Positions 40,901-51,454 of a stretch of 64,000 bases of DNA are shown in pieces; within the stretch, counting starts at the first letter, position 1; each line of letters opens with the position of its first letter. The notes beneath the pieces were generated by a model. That model worked only from the letters and a program-made list of their open reading frames with translations, searched no databases and was not told the origin of the DNA. Both the position numbers and the translations under genes were made by a program. This DNA is from Mayamaea pseudoterrestris (lineage: Eukaryota; Bacillariophyta; Bacillariophyceae; Sellaphorales; Sellaphoraceae): contig BROI01000003.1 in the NCBI GenBank assembly GCA_027923505.1, forward strand, positions 1,302,001-1,366,000. The letters run 5' to 3'.

Positions 40901-43102
40901 CCAGAAAGTTTTCTCAGGAGCTATAGCGCCACCAGTAGCCCGGAGTCCTCCTTCCCAATGGTCGAGAGACCGCTGCATTTCTGCTGCAACATGTGCCGGG
41001 TCTTGCAGGTGTGCCGCGCAAATTCCTAGATCGGTATCGTCAACAAAGGAGTAGCCAACAAAGCTGACAGTTGTGCCAGTTAAAGCCCCTTGGTATGCCA
41101 TTGCGAGTCCCTCTGCACGGAGCATATTTAGTACAGGAGTAGAGACCAACGCCCAGATTTGAGGACCTGCACCATTGCCTTGACCAATAGTTGAGACCGG
41201 AACTCCATATAAGTGCTGATCCTGGCTCCCACCAAAATATGCTTTGGAGTCACCGTAAATGGTCCGAATATTGTGCTCCAGTCCCTGGATAGTGGAGAAC
41301 ATGCATATCACTGCTGGTTTTGGAACTCCAACACGCTGTAAACTCAATGCCGCCACGGCGTGAACAATGCGGTCATAGCAGGCTCGAGCATCATTGGAAC
41401 AAAGAGCCATTGGCCGGCGGAGTTGGCGAGACATATCAAATGAGAGGCGTTTCTCAAGGCCAATGAAATTAGCACGATGACCTCGGCGTGATCCACCTTG
41501 CTCTTTAGCCAGCAAGCCATCAGCTTCTGCAGTGAGCATCATTGTCTTGCCTAGGTACTTGAAGCAGTGATTGGCTACTGCATCAAACAGACAGATAGCA
41601 CGGAGCTTGTCCACTTGGAAGTTGCCAGCCTTTTTCTCAATCATGACATCAATAGCCTTACACCAGGATGGAGGCGGGCGGCCAGTAAGCATTGGCAGGT
41701 ACTCTAGCTGGCGATGAAATTCAGCAATGTCTGGATCCTGCACATTTGCCATCATGTGGCCAAAGTGTCGCCCCGGATATGCACCCGTTTGCTCCTTCTG
41801 AATTCTCCAGCCATATTGGAAAGTTGACAAATCCGGAACTGGATTGCAGAACCGATCACGGAGTGGTGCTGGGCGTTCTAGTTGGCGTGCCAGTTTGATT
41901 GCATACTCAGAGACGCCCTCAAAATCTGAATCATCCAACTGGCCTGCTAACATGCGGTCACAGAATGGAGACACACCAAGGGGGCCCACTTTTTGATACA
42001 ATGGTGCAGTCAGGAAGTCTGTATTCGATGCTTGACGGAACCTAGCGTTGCACTCCTTCATGATGGCAGCCTCCATATCTTCCTTGCCAGTCCAAGTAAC
42101 TAGAACCCCTTCCGAGTTTGTTGATTGTACCATTGACACCGCCCCACTGTGGCTTTGCTTCAAGGCAGACCAAATAATACGAGCGTTATCACGCATTTCC
42201 TCTCTCACCATGATTTGGCGGATGATAGCAGTTGCCTCCATACCCTTTGCAGCCGCCAGACTTTCAACCAGCTTCTCATTATGCGTACGGCGGGACTGCT
42301 GTGCTAATTGCTGCTTGAAATCTTTAATCTCCTGGTTCACCCGGAGCAGTGTGCGTTTAAGTTTTGCACGAGGCCATTTGATAACTTCAGTCTTCCTGGA
42401 GCGCATGGCTTGGCGCCAGATGGTTGCCAATCTGATCTTGTGGCCCCGTCGCCGGCGTAGCACCAGGTACAGAAGCTGTTGGTAGCGTTGCAACTCCAAG
42501 AATGCTGGTGACCAAGGGACTGCCCCAAGGAAGAGCTTGCGACATGTACGCTCGGCCTCCAGCATTGCCATGGTGCATTGAGTATCCAACCAAACGTACT
42601 TGGAATGCTCCCACTCCTGAAAGCAGCTGCCAGTTTGACGCGGATGGTATCGTTGCTTTGCCTTGGACCATAACTCTGCCATAGCAGGTATGCTAGATGC
42701 TGCCAACAAAGACGCCTTGTAGGAAGCCAAGTAAGCAGCCACTACCCGTGGATCTTGCAGCTTGAGACGGCGCATGGCTGGGCGCAGGATTGGTGGAACG
42801 GAGTGACCCAGAGCTACATGCATTGGAACATCCATAAATAGCCCCGTGTGATCTGCAATCCAGCCAGTGTACCCACATTTGAGGCCTTGGAGTGACGGCG
42901 ACACAAACAAGCCATCAATTTTTGTGCTACCGCGAGACATGGTCGGAGGTCCTGGTCCGTGTTGTTGGAGGATAGTTTCCAGGAGCCCCAATTCCTCCAT
43001 CTTGCCCCGGAAGACACTGTTGTCCTTAGCCAAATCTTCATTAGCATCAATGCCAATTGTTGCTCTGGAGCTGGCGGATGACTGCCTGCAGGTCACTGTC
43101 AA
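37979..43102 (-). CDS. LINE ORF: endonuclease C-terminus, reverse transcriptase, RNase H
   Basis: An uninterrupted 1,707-codon frame. At its start the endonuclease motifs IGIDANED, KIDGLFVSP and IADHTGLF appear (D-N, D and D-H catalytic residues). The RT core has SNDARACYDRIVHAVAAL, GQGNGAGPQIW and YSFVDDTDLG, the last being the catalytic F-x-DD box near 41040. The RNase H starts at about 39500 with AVSDGSYEP and continues AYRSELIGLYQ and ELACDGLSAL (D, E, D). A zinc finger CPSC with H-x-x-x-x-C lies near 38640. These are the enzymes for target-primed reverse transcription. Confidence 0.88.
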   Translation of the reverse strand: MTVTCRQSSASSRATIGIDANEDLAKDNSVFRGKMEELGLLETILQQHGPGPPTMSRGSTKIDGLFVSPSLQGLKCGYTGWIADHTGLFMDVPMHVALGHSVPPILRPAMRRLKLQDPRVVAAYLASYKASLLAASSIPAMAELWSKAKQRYHPRQTGSCFQEWEHSKYVWLDTQCTMAMLEAERTCRKLFLGAVPWSPAFLELQRYQQLLYLVLRRRRGHKIRLATIWRQAMRSRKTEVIKWPRAKLKRTLLRVNQEIKDFKQQLAQQSRRTHNEKLVESLAAAKGMEATAIIRQIMVREEMRDNARIIWSALKQSHSGAVSMVQSTNSEGVLVTWTGKEDMEAAIMKECNARFRQASNTDFLTAPLYQKVGPLGVSPFCDRMLAGQLDDSDFEGVSEYAIKLARQLERPAPLRDRFCNPVPDLSTFQYGWRIQKEQTGAYPGRHFGHMMANVQDPDIAEFHRQLEYLPMLTGRPPPSWCKAIDVMIEKKAGNFQVDKLRAICLFDAVANHCFKYLGKTMMLTAEADGLLAKEQGGSRRGHRANFIGLEKRLSFDMSRQLRRPMALCSNDARACYDRIVHAVAALSLQRVGVPKPAVICMFSTIQGLEHNIRTIYGDSKAYFGGSQDQHLYGVPVSTIGQGNGAGPQIWALVSTPVLNMLRAEGLAMAYQGALTGTTVSFVGYSFVDDTDLGICAAHLQDPAHVAAEMQRSLDHWEGGLRATGGAIAPEKTFWYLMAYNWHADGSWSLKPEGECPAQLQVRDMHGVTQPIQRYPTNHAERTLGIYLAPDGSESRQAQVLYEKSVAWANKLRASHLPRHLATIAYRTTIDKSFSYPLVATCLTSKQCQRIQGPAMTAALQLSGIGSDTPNAVRTGPLKFQGLGFPDMYTTQLYTHIEALAFASEHPSRNTSQLLRVSSEQLKLELGVNGPLFDADMSRVHTTTKSWIQFTGECCHDHSIQLLDDLPVFKPRRNGDSLIMEVFRNNADWSPSTLGILNRCRIFLQLLYLSDMVHADGAYITEAAWNGQIDKSRDTPYSWPTQGPLSDRCWALWRTALQHHWCTRNRQLRHSLGAWDDMEPTTRFYFSPRLDILMEKAPTGWFQYGYSGTGCRRRVRVFQKLLWAVPRPPDLARASVQMVTPVEVRFNSWGASMAAPSTPSLSVLASMRVSLPEPSRWILDHVSLPPDEGAAIVTALQNGSAVAVSDGSYEPTLQTGAAATTIQGANATNAIFASCLAPGQPADQSAYRSELIGLYQTIVLVHLLCRHYNVTEGSLELACDGLSALKQASKVQSQTPLSQSHFDIISACKRLMRDTPIQWKTRHVLGHQRERGGWEGAQLVGPLDRWATLNDSMDEAAKFHRVQFADHSTDPMPQFLYKEIIPICINGIKLCKEVQSAIREQVNGPPLLNYWRSKGKFGDSTDAAVDWQASFKAMKSLPLGRQQHQTKMISKFVAVRHRTKLRNHSQEDTCPSCLQLPSPVQVIETVDHLYICPGADTLWTERMDELDSKLMHLGTLGPIRIAIVEGLKAWRSSSAPPVPTTAPIQALITAQNHLGWHAAFEGRFAIGWAAAQEHYYRRSNAKPYHNGRRWLSQIIIKLFEISWDMWSQRNDALHQRETGIRVLDLRRQVDEEFALGTSNIARLRDLMKPGKPRIQQRLPTQIEAWLYQVRTERQLRSQQTPVERVVRRQQSLMQRLFRPSLQTILEHG

Positions 43103-43763
43103 ACCGTGCTATAGGATCCACCTCTTGGCCTTTGCTTGCAAAATGGGCGTATTGCTGACTCCAAACTGACTCGGCACCGCTCTTGTTAACCACTGGGCGA
43201 TAAGCCACTAATGCCACCAGAACCGCTCCATGCCTTCCTCGAAACCCATGGCCGCTCCATCTGCCCAAAGAGTCGCGGATTGTCAGCTGAAAGTCCACTC
43301 GGGTTGCCATCTTGTTGACGCTCCATATAGATGTTCCGCCGTACAACACTGCAGACTTGTGACCTGGATATCCGTCAAAGCAGGCAGACGAGATTCGACA
43401 TGCTTCAAACCAGCCCTTTGACCTGTGCTCCAACCGCTGATGCGATGCCACATGCCGCCAATTCACATTCACCTCGGACAGACCCAACACATCCACACGC
43501 AGTTCATTAACTTTGGATCTTATTAAGCAGTCTTTACAACTACCGCAAGGTCGCCAAACCTGACATACTGGAACCGCCGACAACCCACCAATATTAACAA
43601 ACAATAACCGAACGTGGTCACTTGCTGGAGCCACTAGTGCATGTCCAAATACTCCTCTTTTCTCATTGGCCGTCAAAGAGGAGGGACTTACAGGAGCATT
43701 CCGGGAAGGTCGTCCAGCTCTTCCCGTGCTTCGGCGCTTAGTTATGCCAACGCTGTCCACCAT
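43047..43763 (-). CDS. LINE 5' frame: N-terminal part of AP endonuclease
   Basis: 238 codons starting at 43763. After a basic N-terminus it shows the APE opening VRLLFVNIGGLSAV, the catalytic Glu in DVLGLSEVNVNW and VLVALVAYRPV. The C-terminal endonuclease motifs are in the other frame, so the domain is split at a frame change within the overlap 43047-43102. This could be a one-base indel or a site of programmed shifting. The overlap and the motif order make a separate protein unlikely. Confidence 0.75.
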   Translation of the reverse strand: MVDSVGITKRRSTGRAGRPSRNAPVSPSSLTANEKRGVFGHALVAPASDHVRLLFVNIGGLSAVPVCQVWRPCGSCKDCLIRSKVNELRVDVLGLSEVNVNWRHVASHQRLEHRSKGWFEACRISSACFDGYPGHKSAVLYGGTSIWSVNKMATRVDFQLTIRDSLGRWSGHGFRGRHGAVLVALVAYRPVVNKSGAESVWSQQYAHFASKGQEVDPIARFDSDLQAVIRQLQSNNWH

Positions 43764-43799
43764 CGTAGATTGCTGGCTAATTAGTTTATTTGGCTGAGT

Positions 43800-44560
43800 C
43801 TTGACTTCCGTGCATGTGTACTTGCTTGCTTGTTAAGTCGCTCACTCGCCTGCTTGCTAATTAAATGGCTTGCTGGAGCAGTCAGTCGGTCGTCCACTCG
43901 CTTGCGTGCTTAGTCAATCACTCGCTTGCCTGCTTGCTAATTAAATGGCTTGCTGGAGCAGTCGGCCGGTCGTCCACTCGCCTGCTTGCTTAGTAAATCA
44001 CTCGCTTGCCTGCTTGCTAATTAAATGGCTTGCTGGAGCAGTCGGTCGGTCGTCCACTCGCCTGCTTGCTTAGTCAATCACTCGCGTGCTTGTTAAATCG
44101 CTCGCTTGCCTGCTTGCTAATTAAATGGCTTGCTGGAGCAGTCAGTCGGTCGTCCAGTCGGTCGGTTGTCCACTCGCCCGCTTGCTTTTTAAAACACTCG
44201 CTTGCCTGCTTGCTAATTAAATGGCGTGCTGGAGCCATCAGTCGGTCGTCCACTCGCCTGCTTGCTTATTAAATCGCCTGCTTGCTTGTTAATTTGCTCG
44301 CTTGCCTGCTTGCTAATTAAATGGCTTGCTGGAGCAGTCGGTCGGTCGTCCAGTCGGTCGGTTGTCCACTCGCCCGCTTGCTTTTTAAAACACTCGCTTG
44401 CCTGCTTGCTAATTAAATGGCGTGCTGGAGCCGTCGGTCGGTCGTCCACTCGCCTGCTTGCTTATTAAATCGCCTGCTTGCTTGTTAATTTGCTCGCTTG
44501 CCTGCTTGCTAATTAAATGGCTTGCTGGAGCAGTCGGTCGGTCGTCCACGCGCCTGCTTG
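43800..44560. repeat. Minisatellite with 196-bp higher-order unit
   Basis: Units of about 80-100 bp built on GCTAATTAAATGGCTTGCTG, GAGCAGTCGGTCGGTCGTCC and ACTCGCCTGCTTGCTTA occur about eight times. From 44121 a longer unit of exactly 196 bp, made of two different sub-units, is present twice (44121-44316, 44317-44512) with very few differences. Both strands read open over parts of it because of the composition; no gene is claimed. It lies directly upstream of the LINE 5' end. Confidence 0.9.
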
Positions 44561-44655
44561 CTTGTTAATTCGCTTGATTGCCTCGGTTGCTCTGTTCCTC
44601 TGGCTTGCCTCCTTGCTTGCTCGGTTACTCGCGCGCTTTGCTAGCTTGCCTCCTT

Positions 44656-44718
44656 GCTTGCTTGTTTGTTTGTTTGTTTGTTTGTTTGTTTATTGTTGTT
44701 GTTGCTGTTGTTGTTGTT
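44656..44718. repeat. (GTTT)n and (GTT)n microsatellite
   Basis: About eight GTTT units are followed by a run of GTT with one GCT, the two joined by TTTATT. A simple low-complexity tract at the end of the minisatellite. Confidence 0.9.
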
Positions 44719-45025
44719 CGAACGTGGTTGCTTGCGCTAGTTGTATGTGTTGCTGCAACGGCGGGCAAGAGGTGCGGACGAGCTGACTGGATTCTGGTAC
44801 AAAATCTGTGTAGAGGGCTACAGGTGGTCTGGGCGTCGTACGTTTCCGTCGTGCAAAACTTTGAGCTGCTGGTTCTCTGCGGGAACTGAATGGTTTACTG
44901 TCTTTCTTCAATCAAAATGCTTGTTAAGTAGTAGGTAGTTGGTATATAATCATGGGAATGGGAGAAATTACGGTGTTACGGGGTTACGGTGTTGACGAGA
45001 CAAATAACAGAGAAGATGAGCAACT
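44719..45025. other. Non-coding between microsatellite and Copia pol
   Basis: 307 bp, no supported open frame. It would be the 3' flank or 3' non-coding end of the minus-strand Copia element; no matching LTR was recognised in it. Confidence 0.3.
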
Positions 45026-46936
45026 TTACCATCCCATAAGGAGACGGCGGAGGTGCTCGAATGTGACTTGGGGCAGCGCCTTTGTAAAGATATCCGCTCG
45101 TTGCTCCTTGGTGTCAATCTTAACGACTTTGATCGTGCCCTGCTTTACGTGGTGCTTAAAGTGGTGATACTTAGTAGCGTAATGGCGAGAGCGAGGCGTA
45201 AGATGAGGGGCATTGGCAAGCGCAAGGCAGCCTGCGTTATCTTCGTAAACGGTGCAGTAGGAGCGCGCGTTAACTTGGATGCGTTGCTTCATTTTGTTTC
45301 CCATTTCCTTGACGATTGCTTGGATAGGAATGACTTGGCGAAGGCTTGAAGAGAGGGCAACGTACTCGGATTCCATTGTAGATAGAGCGATTTCGGTTTG
45401 TAGCTTGCTTTGCCAAAAGACGGGGCAGCCACCGAGCATGATGAGGTATCCGGTACGGGACTGAGCGCACACTGGATCTTGACCGTCTTCCTTTCCATAT
45501 AAACCAGCAAAGTCGGCATCAACGTAACAGTCAACCGTGAGGTTACCTTCGGGCGTCATGATGAGTCCTTGTTCGCGAGTCTTGATGAGATAGCGGACGA
45601 TGCGTTTAACGGCGTCAAAGTGTGGCTTTTTAGGACAGTGATTGAATCGAGCGCATTGATTGACTGCAAAGGCAATGTCAGGGCGTGAGTTACCAGCGAG
45701 ATAGAGAAGCTTGCCGATTAGCGAGTTGTAGCTCCAGCTCTCTTGATGATCAGGTAAATCGGCGTTCTTGCCGAGCGTGTCGTTGGCGGGCGTGAAGACT
45801 CCGTTAGCAGCCTCCATTCCAGTAGCTTGAATGATACTGTCGATCAAACCCGTTTGAGTGAGCGTGAAAGACTTGCCAGAGCGCTTTATATCAATGCCAA
45901 GATATTGACTGAGATCGCCTTCTTCGGTGAGCGTGAACTTTGAGCGAAGGTCGTCGATGATGGTCTGCAGCTCCTTGTCGGTACGGGCGACGCAGATGCA
46001 ATCGTCAACGTAACAGGCGATGATTTGTCCATTGCGGTAGAAGAGACAGGGATCGAAGAAGCTTTGAGTGAAACCGAGCTCGACGAGTCGGTCGCGTAAG
46101 TGTTCGTAGAAGAGCTTTGGGGCGATCTTCGTTCCGTAGCACGACTTGAGCAACTTTAAACAGTAATCGCTTGATTGATGACCGTCTTTGTGTTGAAAGC
46201 CGCGTGGGAATTGAATGTAGATTGGATCCTTTAGTTCTGCTTGAACGAAAGCGTTGGTGAAATCGATGCACTGGGTTTTGTAGCCGAACGTCAAGGCGAA
46301 TACCATGAGGACACGAACGGTGCTCCATTGAACGACTGGTGCAAACGTTTCAAATACGTCCTTCTGTAGGTCTCCTCGAACGCAGAAGCGAGCTTTGTGT
46401 TTCTTAAGCTCACCGCTGGGCGTTCGCTTGCGGCGAAAGGTCCATGTGCCGGGGATGATTTGCTTTCCTTGAGGAACCTCGGTCCTTGGGATGACGACCC
46501 ACGTGCCATGATCTTCGAGCGACTTGATCTCTATTCCTGCGGCTTTCCTGAACTCTTCAGAGTCATCAGCGCGCATCGCTTCATCGTAGCGGAGTGTGTC
46601 GGGATCGTTCGTCGAGGCGAGTAGCACTTGCGTTAAACCGATTGAGTAAGGGTATTCCGCGTGCGCATGCTCTGCTAACAGCATATTGGTTTCAATCATT
46701 TCGTCGCGAGCATGTCGAAGACGCTGAGCTCGAGTAATGACTGGCTCTGTAGGACGATCGCGTAAATGTGCAGAGCGCCGTAAAGGAGGATCACTTGCTT
46801 GTTGTTGTTGTTGTGCGAGCGTGGGAGCTGTCGTCGGGATCGTGGACTCGTTTGATGCGTTTGGTGGACTGGGATTGACTGTGACATCGGCTGCATACAC
46901 GCGGTGGTGCGGACGAGCGCAAAGGATTGCCATCAA
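45026..46936 (-). mobile_element. Copia reverse transcriptase and RNase H region
   Basis: Contains the RVT_2-type start (WVVIPRTEVPQGKQIIPGTW), the core QCIDFTNAFVQAEL, the catalytic IIACYVDDCICV and the RNase H part with DCYVDADFAGLYG, TESEYVALS-like MESEYVALSSSLR, and the conserved C-terminal HHFKHHVKQGTIKVV and QRADIFTKAL. Part of the fossil at 45026-51684. Confidence 0.9.
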
Positions 46937-48767
46937 TGTGATCTAAATGCTCCCTCTGCTCCCTCTGAAGCGTTGGTTCTGTGGCTTCTGTAGGCGAATG
47001 AATTTCAGGAGTCCTTGTCTCCCTCTGATTCGGAGGCGGAGCGCTTGTGGCGGGCGGAGAATCAGTGGAAGGAACTGGAGCAACCGCTGGCGGAGCGGCA
47101 GGAGCAGGTAAAACTGGAGCGGTAGAAGGAGTCTGTGCTGCATGTATAGCATCTTGGCGAGCAGCTGAGGCATCAAAGTTGTCCTCCCACTCAGGATTGA
47201 GAGCAGGAAGGGGATCATCGTCATCGAACGGATACATGTACTTGCTTGTCGCAAAGAGACTCGTCCATCTGTCGTCCGTAAAATTTGGAGGCGAATCAGG
47301 AAGAGCGTCAACTGTAGTAAACCAATCGTCATGCGTAACGTGATACTGAGGACTGATGGTTAATGTATTCAAGTTGAGGACAAGAGGAACTGTAGCCGAG
47401 TGCTTGCTGGAGAAGCCGACAAAGATCCCGCGGCGTGAGCGCACTTTCCAACGAGGAATGGACTTGCCGTCTTGCATGCGAGGATCAAGAACGTAGGCGG
47501 GCGATCCAAAAACGTGGAGATGATGGAACTTGTGGCTTGCCCAGATGGTACCAGTGTAGATATCAATGGGAGCTTGGCCAGTGGCGACGTTTGGCATTCG
47601 ATTGAAGATGTAAACTGCGTAGTCGACAGCCATCGGCCAGAGCGACATATCATCAACGTCAGTCCAATGCATATTAGCGTGGATAAGCATCGTCCTTGCC
47701 ATGTTCATAATGGTTTGAATGTTTCGTTCTGCAATGCCGTTTTGATGATGAGCGCCGACGCCTGCAAAGACAGTCGTCTGCTTGAATTTGGAAAGATGCT
47801 CAGTGTACTCGTGACTGGTGAAACACGCAGCGTTGTCAGACAAGTAGCTTTCAATTGAAACGCCGCAGTCTCTTGCAAACTTTTCAAAGTTCCATTTGGA
47901 GCGAAGGGTTTCATGAGTGTTCATAACAACTTGATGGTCGACGAAGACGTATCCACTTGCGTGGTCGACAAAGAGCGCGCCACCGCTGAACATTGAGTCG
48001 GTCGACGTTTTGCCGCGAGACGTATAGAGGCGTCCCTTTTGACTGCAGATGTAATGATCAACGGAGACTTGTTGTCCTGGTCGAAGCTTTCCTTGCTTGA
48101 GCGATCCATCGGCTCGAGGCGTTGGTTGACGACTCGTTCCGGGCGCGGGTCGGCGTTTCGCCTTGCCAAACTCGCAAGCAGCGCACCGCGGGATCTCACA
48201 GGAGGCTGCTGCTTTATGGAGCTTGCGCATCTCATCGCTTGTAGCGAGGCGACCAGAGCGTAGAAGGTTTTGAATGCTGCGGAAGCTGGCGTGGCCGCAC
48301 TTGAAATGCCATTGAAGAAGAAGCTTTTGCGCGGGCGACAAGTTGGCGTTTCGAGCGTCTGTTACACATGCATTAAACTCAGCATGAAGGGTTTCAGGAC
48401 TATCTTGAGTTGCAATGGCTGTAGAAGTCGGTAGGTTGGTGACTGGATCGAGCGAGCCGTGAAGAAGGGACGGGCGTCCTTGTTTGTGTAGATCAAAGTA
48501 CCAGAATCCTTCTCCATTAATAGCAAACGTTAAATTCGCCTCGCGATCGTGTAGCTTGTGATATCGAGTGTACTGTTGGGGACACAGTAACTTGCGCGGA
48601 CTGTCGGGTATGTAGAGAGCTTGACAACGGACTCGTAGAGGCTTGCCATCGTTGCCATCAAGGGTCCAGTCAATTATGCCATGGCCGACTACTTGCAATC
48701 CAGATGCGAGGCCTTTAGCAATGATCTTCTTTGTGCTCTTGCGGTAAGTACCAGAGGCGAAAGTCAT
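46791..48767 (-). mobile_element. Copia integrase region
   Basis: Shows a GAG-pre-integrase zinc finger (LLLQWHFKCGHASF with CAACEFGKAKRR-like C-x-x-C), then the integrase core with DHYICS, FVDHASGYVFVDHQ and GVGAHHQNGIAERNIQ, and the usual downstream VFGSPAYVLDPRMQ. These are the established Copia integrase landmarks. Part of the fossil at 45026-51684. Confidence 0.85.
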
Positions 48768-49699
48768 CCAAGTGATGGGCGACGTTTGCAGAAGCGCAGG
48801 CGCTGTCGTGAATGATTTCGACGTGGAGGATCGGCAGCATTGCTTGGAGAGAAGGCAAAGTCATTGACTGTAGAGTCTGCTTGGAAAGTAACGTTGTTGA
48901 ACTCGAGTGGAGCGAGCGCGCCAAAGGTAATCCACGAGGCTGGGGTACTGGACGAGGGAATTAAATTGGGAGATGGGATTGTCGATCCATCGGCATGCCT
49001 TGGACTCGGCAGGGTCGTAAACAAGCCATTGTACCCTTTAATGACTTCAATGGGAACAGTCTTGGCATCTGGAAGGGTCTCGAAACGAGGGCAATGGACT
49101 CTTTGACGATAGACGCCGTCGCTGCGCAATCTTGTTGGATAGGAACGGTGATAGCTATAGATGAGTGGGACACGGAGCGTTCTTTTCAATCGTTTCTGTT
49201 GGCGAATGCGGCGTTTTGATTGGACGGAAAGTTGACGTTCGTCAGTAGAGTTCTTGCGTTTGTCGTAGTGTTTTTGTTTTTGACGGAGCTTGTCTCTAGT
49301 TGGTTGCGGGCTACTCGGAGAAAGGTGATAGGAAAGAGCTAATGCTTCGAGGATAACTGTCATCCACAGCAACATCATCTCCCTCTCGGCGTAGTCGTGA
49401 GTAACTCAAACCAAAACCAGCGAAGAAACGTTGGAAGACGAGCGGAGCGCGCGAAAAGCGGAGCGCCCGCGTGCAGGCAAACGTAGAGGCGTTGGCGAGA
49501 GTCGTAGACCAGAACCATTGATTGAGCGCAAGTCCACTCGTTGCGCAGGCGCAAAATGATTCAAGAACGGCTGGTAGGACGGTGGAAGCATACTCAATGC
49601 AGCCAAGAGGAGCATGGCGGCGAACTTGAGGATGAACCGGCGAAGGCAAGCTCTTGAAACAAAACGCTTGAACAAAGAGAAGAAGAGGCGCGTCCTTCC

Positions 49700-51448
49700 G
49701 CATTCAAGTCATTCCTGACTGTCAGCGAAGGGAGCGTAGTCGGTGAATTCTTCAAACACGTTGGGAGTCGGCAAGGATGAAGTTGTTTGCCTCGGGCGAC
49801 TTGGATTTGTGAGTTGCAGACGTATGATTCCACACCCACTTGGAGCACTTGTCGCACCACTGGAACTTGTACTTGCCAACCTCCTTGACTTCATCTTTAT
49901 TGTTGCAGCCGGCGGCTTTGTGCGCCATGCTGGTAAAGGGCGTTCAGCTCGCTTTCGGCGGTCGTGGTGGAATCGCCAGAAGGAGTCGTGTTTGGAGCCT
50001 TGGTGTCGCCAGTTGGCGACTGCTTGGCGAATCGCTTGCAAGCCTCCAACTGCTTCTTGTCCTTTGTGCGGAGCTCTTTGACCTTGGATTGAACGAGGTT
50101 GTTGATATCCACTTGGCCGCTTGAGATGAGAGCAGCTTGCTCGGCGTGACTGAGTTTCGTCAACGAGTTGATATCGGGCGCTTTCTTGTCGACGATATTG
50201 ACAAGCGGAGGCCATCCTCCATCAACTGCTTTGATTTGAGCGTAAAGATCATCAGCGCGTTCAACCAACTGGGAGATATGAACGGTTAAACTGAACATGC
50301 GGGTGCTCGGCTCGTCGTAGGAGAGGGGATTGATTTCACGGAAGGGCAGTGTCGTACCGTTCTCCAATGCCAATGAACGTAACGCGCATCACCTCCGAAG
50401 ACACTAGAAAGCTCTCTAATGAAGATTAATCCAAGGGAATGGTCCCAGCGCTTGCCATTGTGAAGCTGGCGCTCAGTGTTGAGGAACTTGGCACCAAAAT
50501 GGTGAACGTCTTGGAAGGAAACGTCGGTCAATTTGTAAGACGGAGCTCTGCCTTCATCTTGTCGGCAGCTTCGTATGAAAGGTCACGTTAGCTTGAGCGA
50601 TGCGCATAAAGAAGATGGCGAAGGTATCATCTTCCTTTCGCGAGGCTCGACAATCTGTTGGATCGCCGTGCTCAAGTGATTCAACACGAACTCGATCGCC
50701 ATCGAGCTGTTCGTCGTCGTCCGCCAGGTCAATTGGCGACATCCTTCTTGCTTTGAGCGATAACGTGAGCGGCGTGAGTACATCAAAGTTGGTACAAACA
50801 CTAACGCGCGTCTTGTTGTCTCTCGACAGCGTGTAAGTAAGTGACAGAATCGCCGCCAGTCGTTTCAAGCGCACGCGAAGAGTGCTCGCACGCGAACATC
50901 GGCATGGCCTTCTCTAACTTGCCAATTGAAGGCTTGAAAGCAATGCGAATGGCGTAGTCTTGAGCAGCACGCTTCATGGTGAGATCGCGGTGGCAAGCTG
51001 GTGTCTTGGGGATGTGCTTGGCGAGCGGGTCATCCTCGAGCACTTGGGGGAGCGTGTAGTCAAGATTCGGTTTGCCTCCACAGAAGGCAATCTTGCGCTC
51101 GGCATCGAGGTAACCACCAATGAGGGAAACATATTCGTTGGCCGTTGGAATAGAGGTTTCATCCTTGGGAGGAGAGGCGTCTCCAGGCGACGACGCGTCG
51201 GTCGGTTGGACGGCTTGGAGGAGGATCTTAAGCTGGTCGGATGGAATCGACTTGAGGGCTGAAATGAGCGTAGCAAGGTCAGCTGCAGCAGACGTGGGAG
51301 AGCTAGCTCGGGTTTTAGGAGGAGGAGTGTCGAAATACTGCTCCGTATCGGTGTCGTTGTTGTCGGTAGACATGATGCTTTTCTCGGGGTCTAGAACGAG
51401 ATTTTGTAGCGGCAGTAGGGCGCGTGATTGGGACGAATAACCTATCAA
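49700..51448 (-). mobile_element. Copia gag-like region
   Basis: The right part of the minus-strand Copia element, starting near 51,370. The first segment is a Ser/Thr/Pro-rich leader followed by a UBN2/gag-type helical region; later parts are in pieces. Treated as a fossil. Confidence 0.6.
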
Positions 51449-51454
51449 TGCAAC

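Larger units (their letters stand above)
37727..43763 (-). mobile_element. Non-LTR retrotransposon (LINE) with AP endonuclease, RT and RNase H
   Basis: A minus-strand element of at least 6 kb. Reading down the minus strand: an APE-type endonuclease, a long spacer, reverse transcriptase, a CCHC-type zinc finger and an RNase H. The sense-strand 3' end is probably the (TTA)4-5 run at 37727-37740, since many I-group LINEs end in short microsatellites. No LTRs are seen. The 5' end is not fixed; a minisatellite begins just beyond the first ATG and could be its 5' UTR. RNase H plus APE suggests an I-superfamily or related clade, but the clade was not resolved. The near-complete frame suggests recent activity. 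Confidence 0.85.

Noticed and set aside
43800-44560. CRISPR-like array or coding repeats
   Set aside because: Units lack unique spacers of constant length, the host is eukaryotic, and open frames are explained by composition; this is a minisatellite.
44719-45025. 3' LTR of the minus-strand Copia element
   Set aside because: No similarity to the probable 5' LTR at 51455-51684 was seen.
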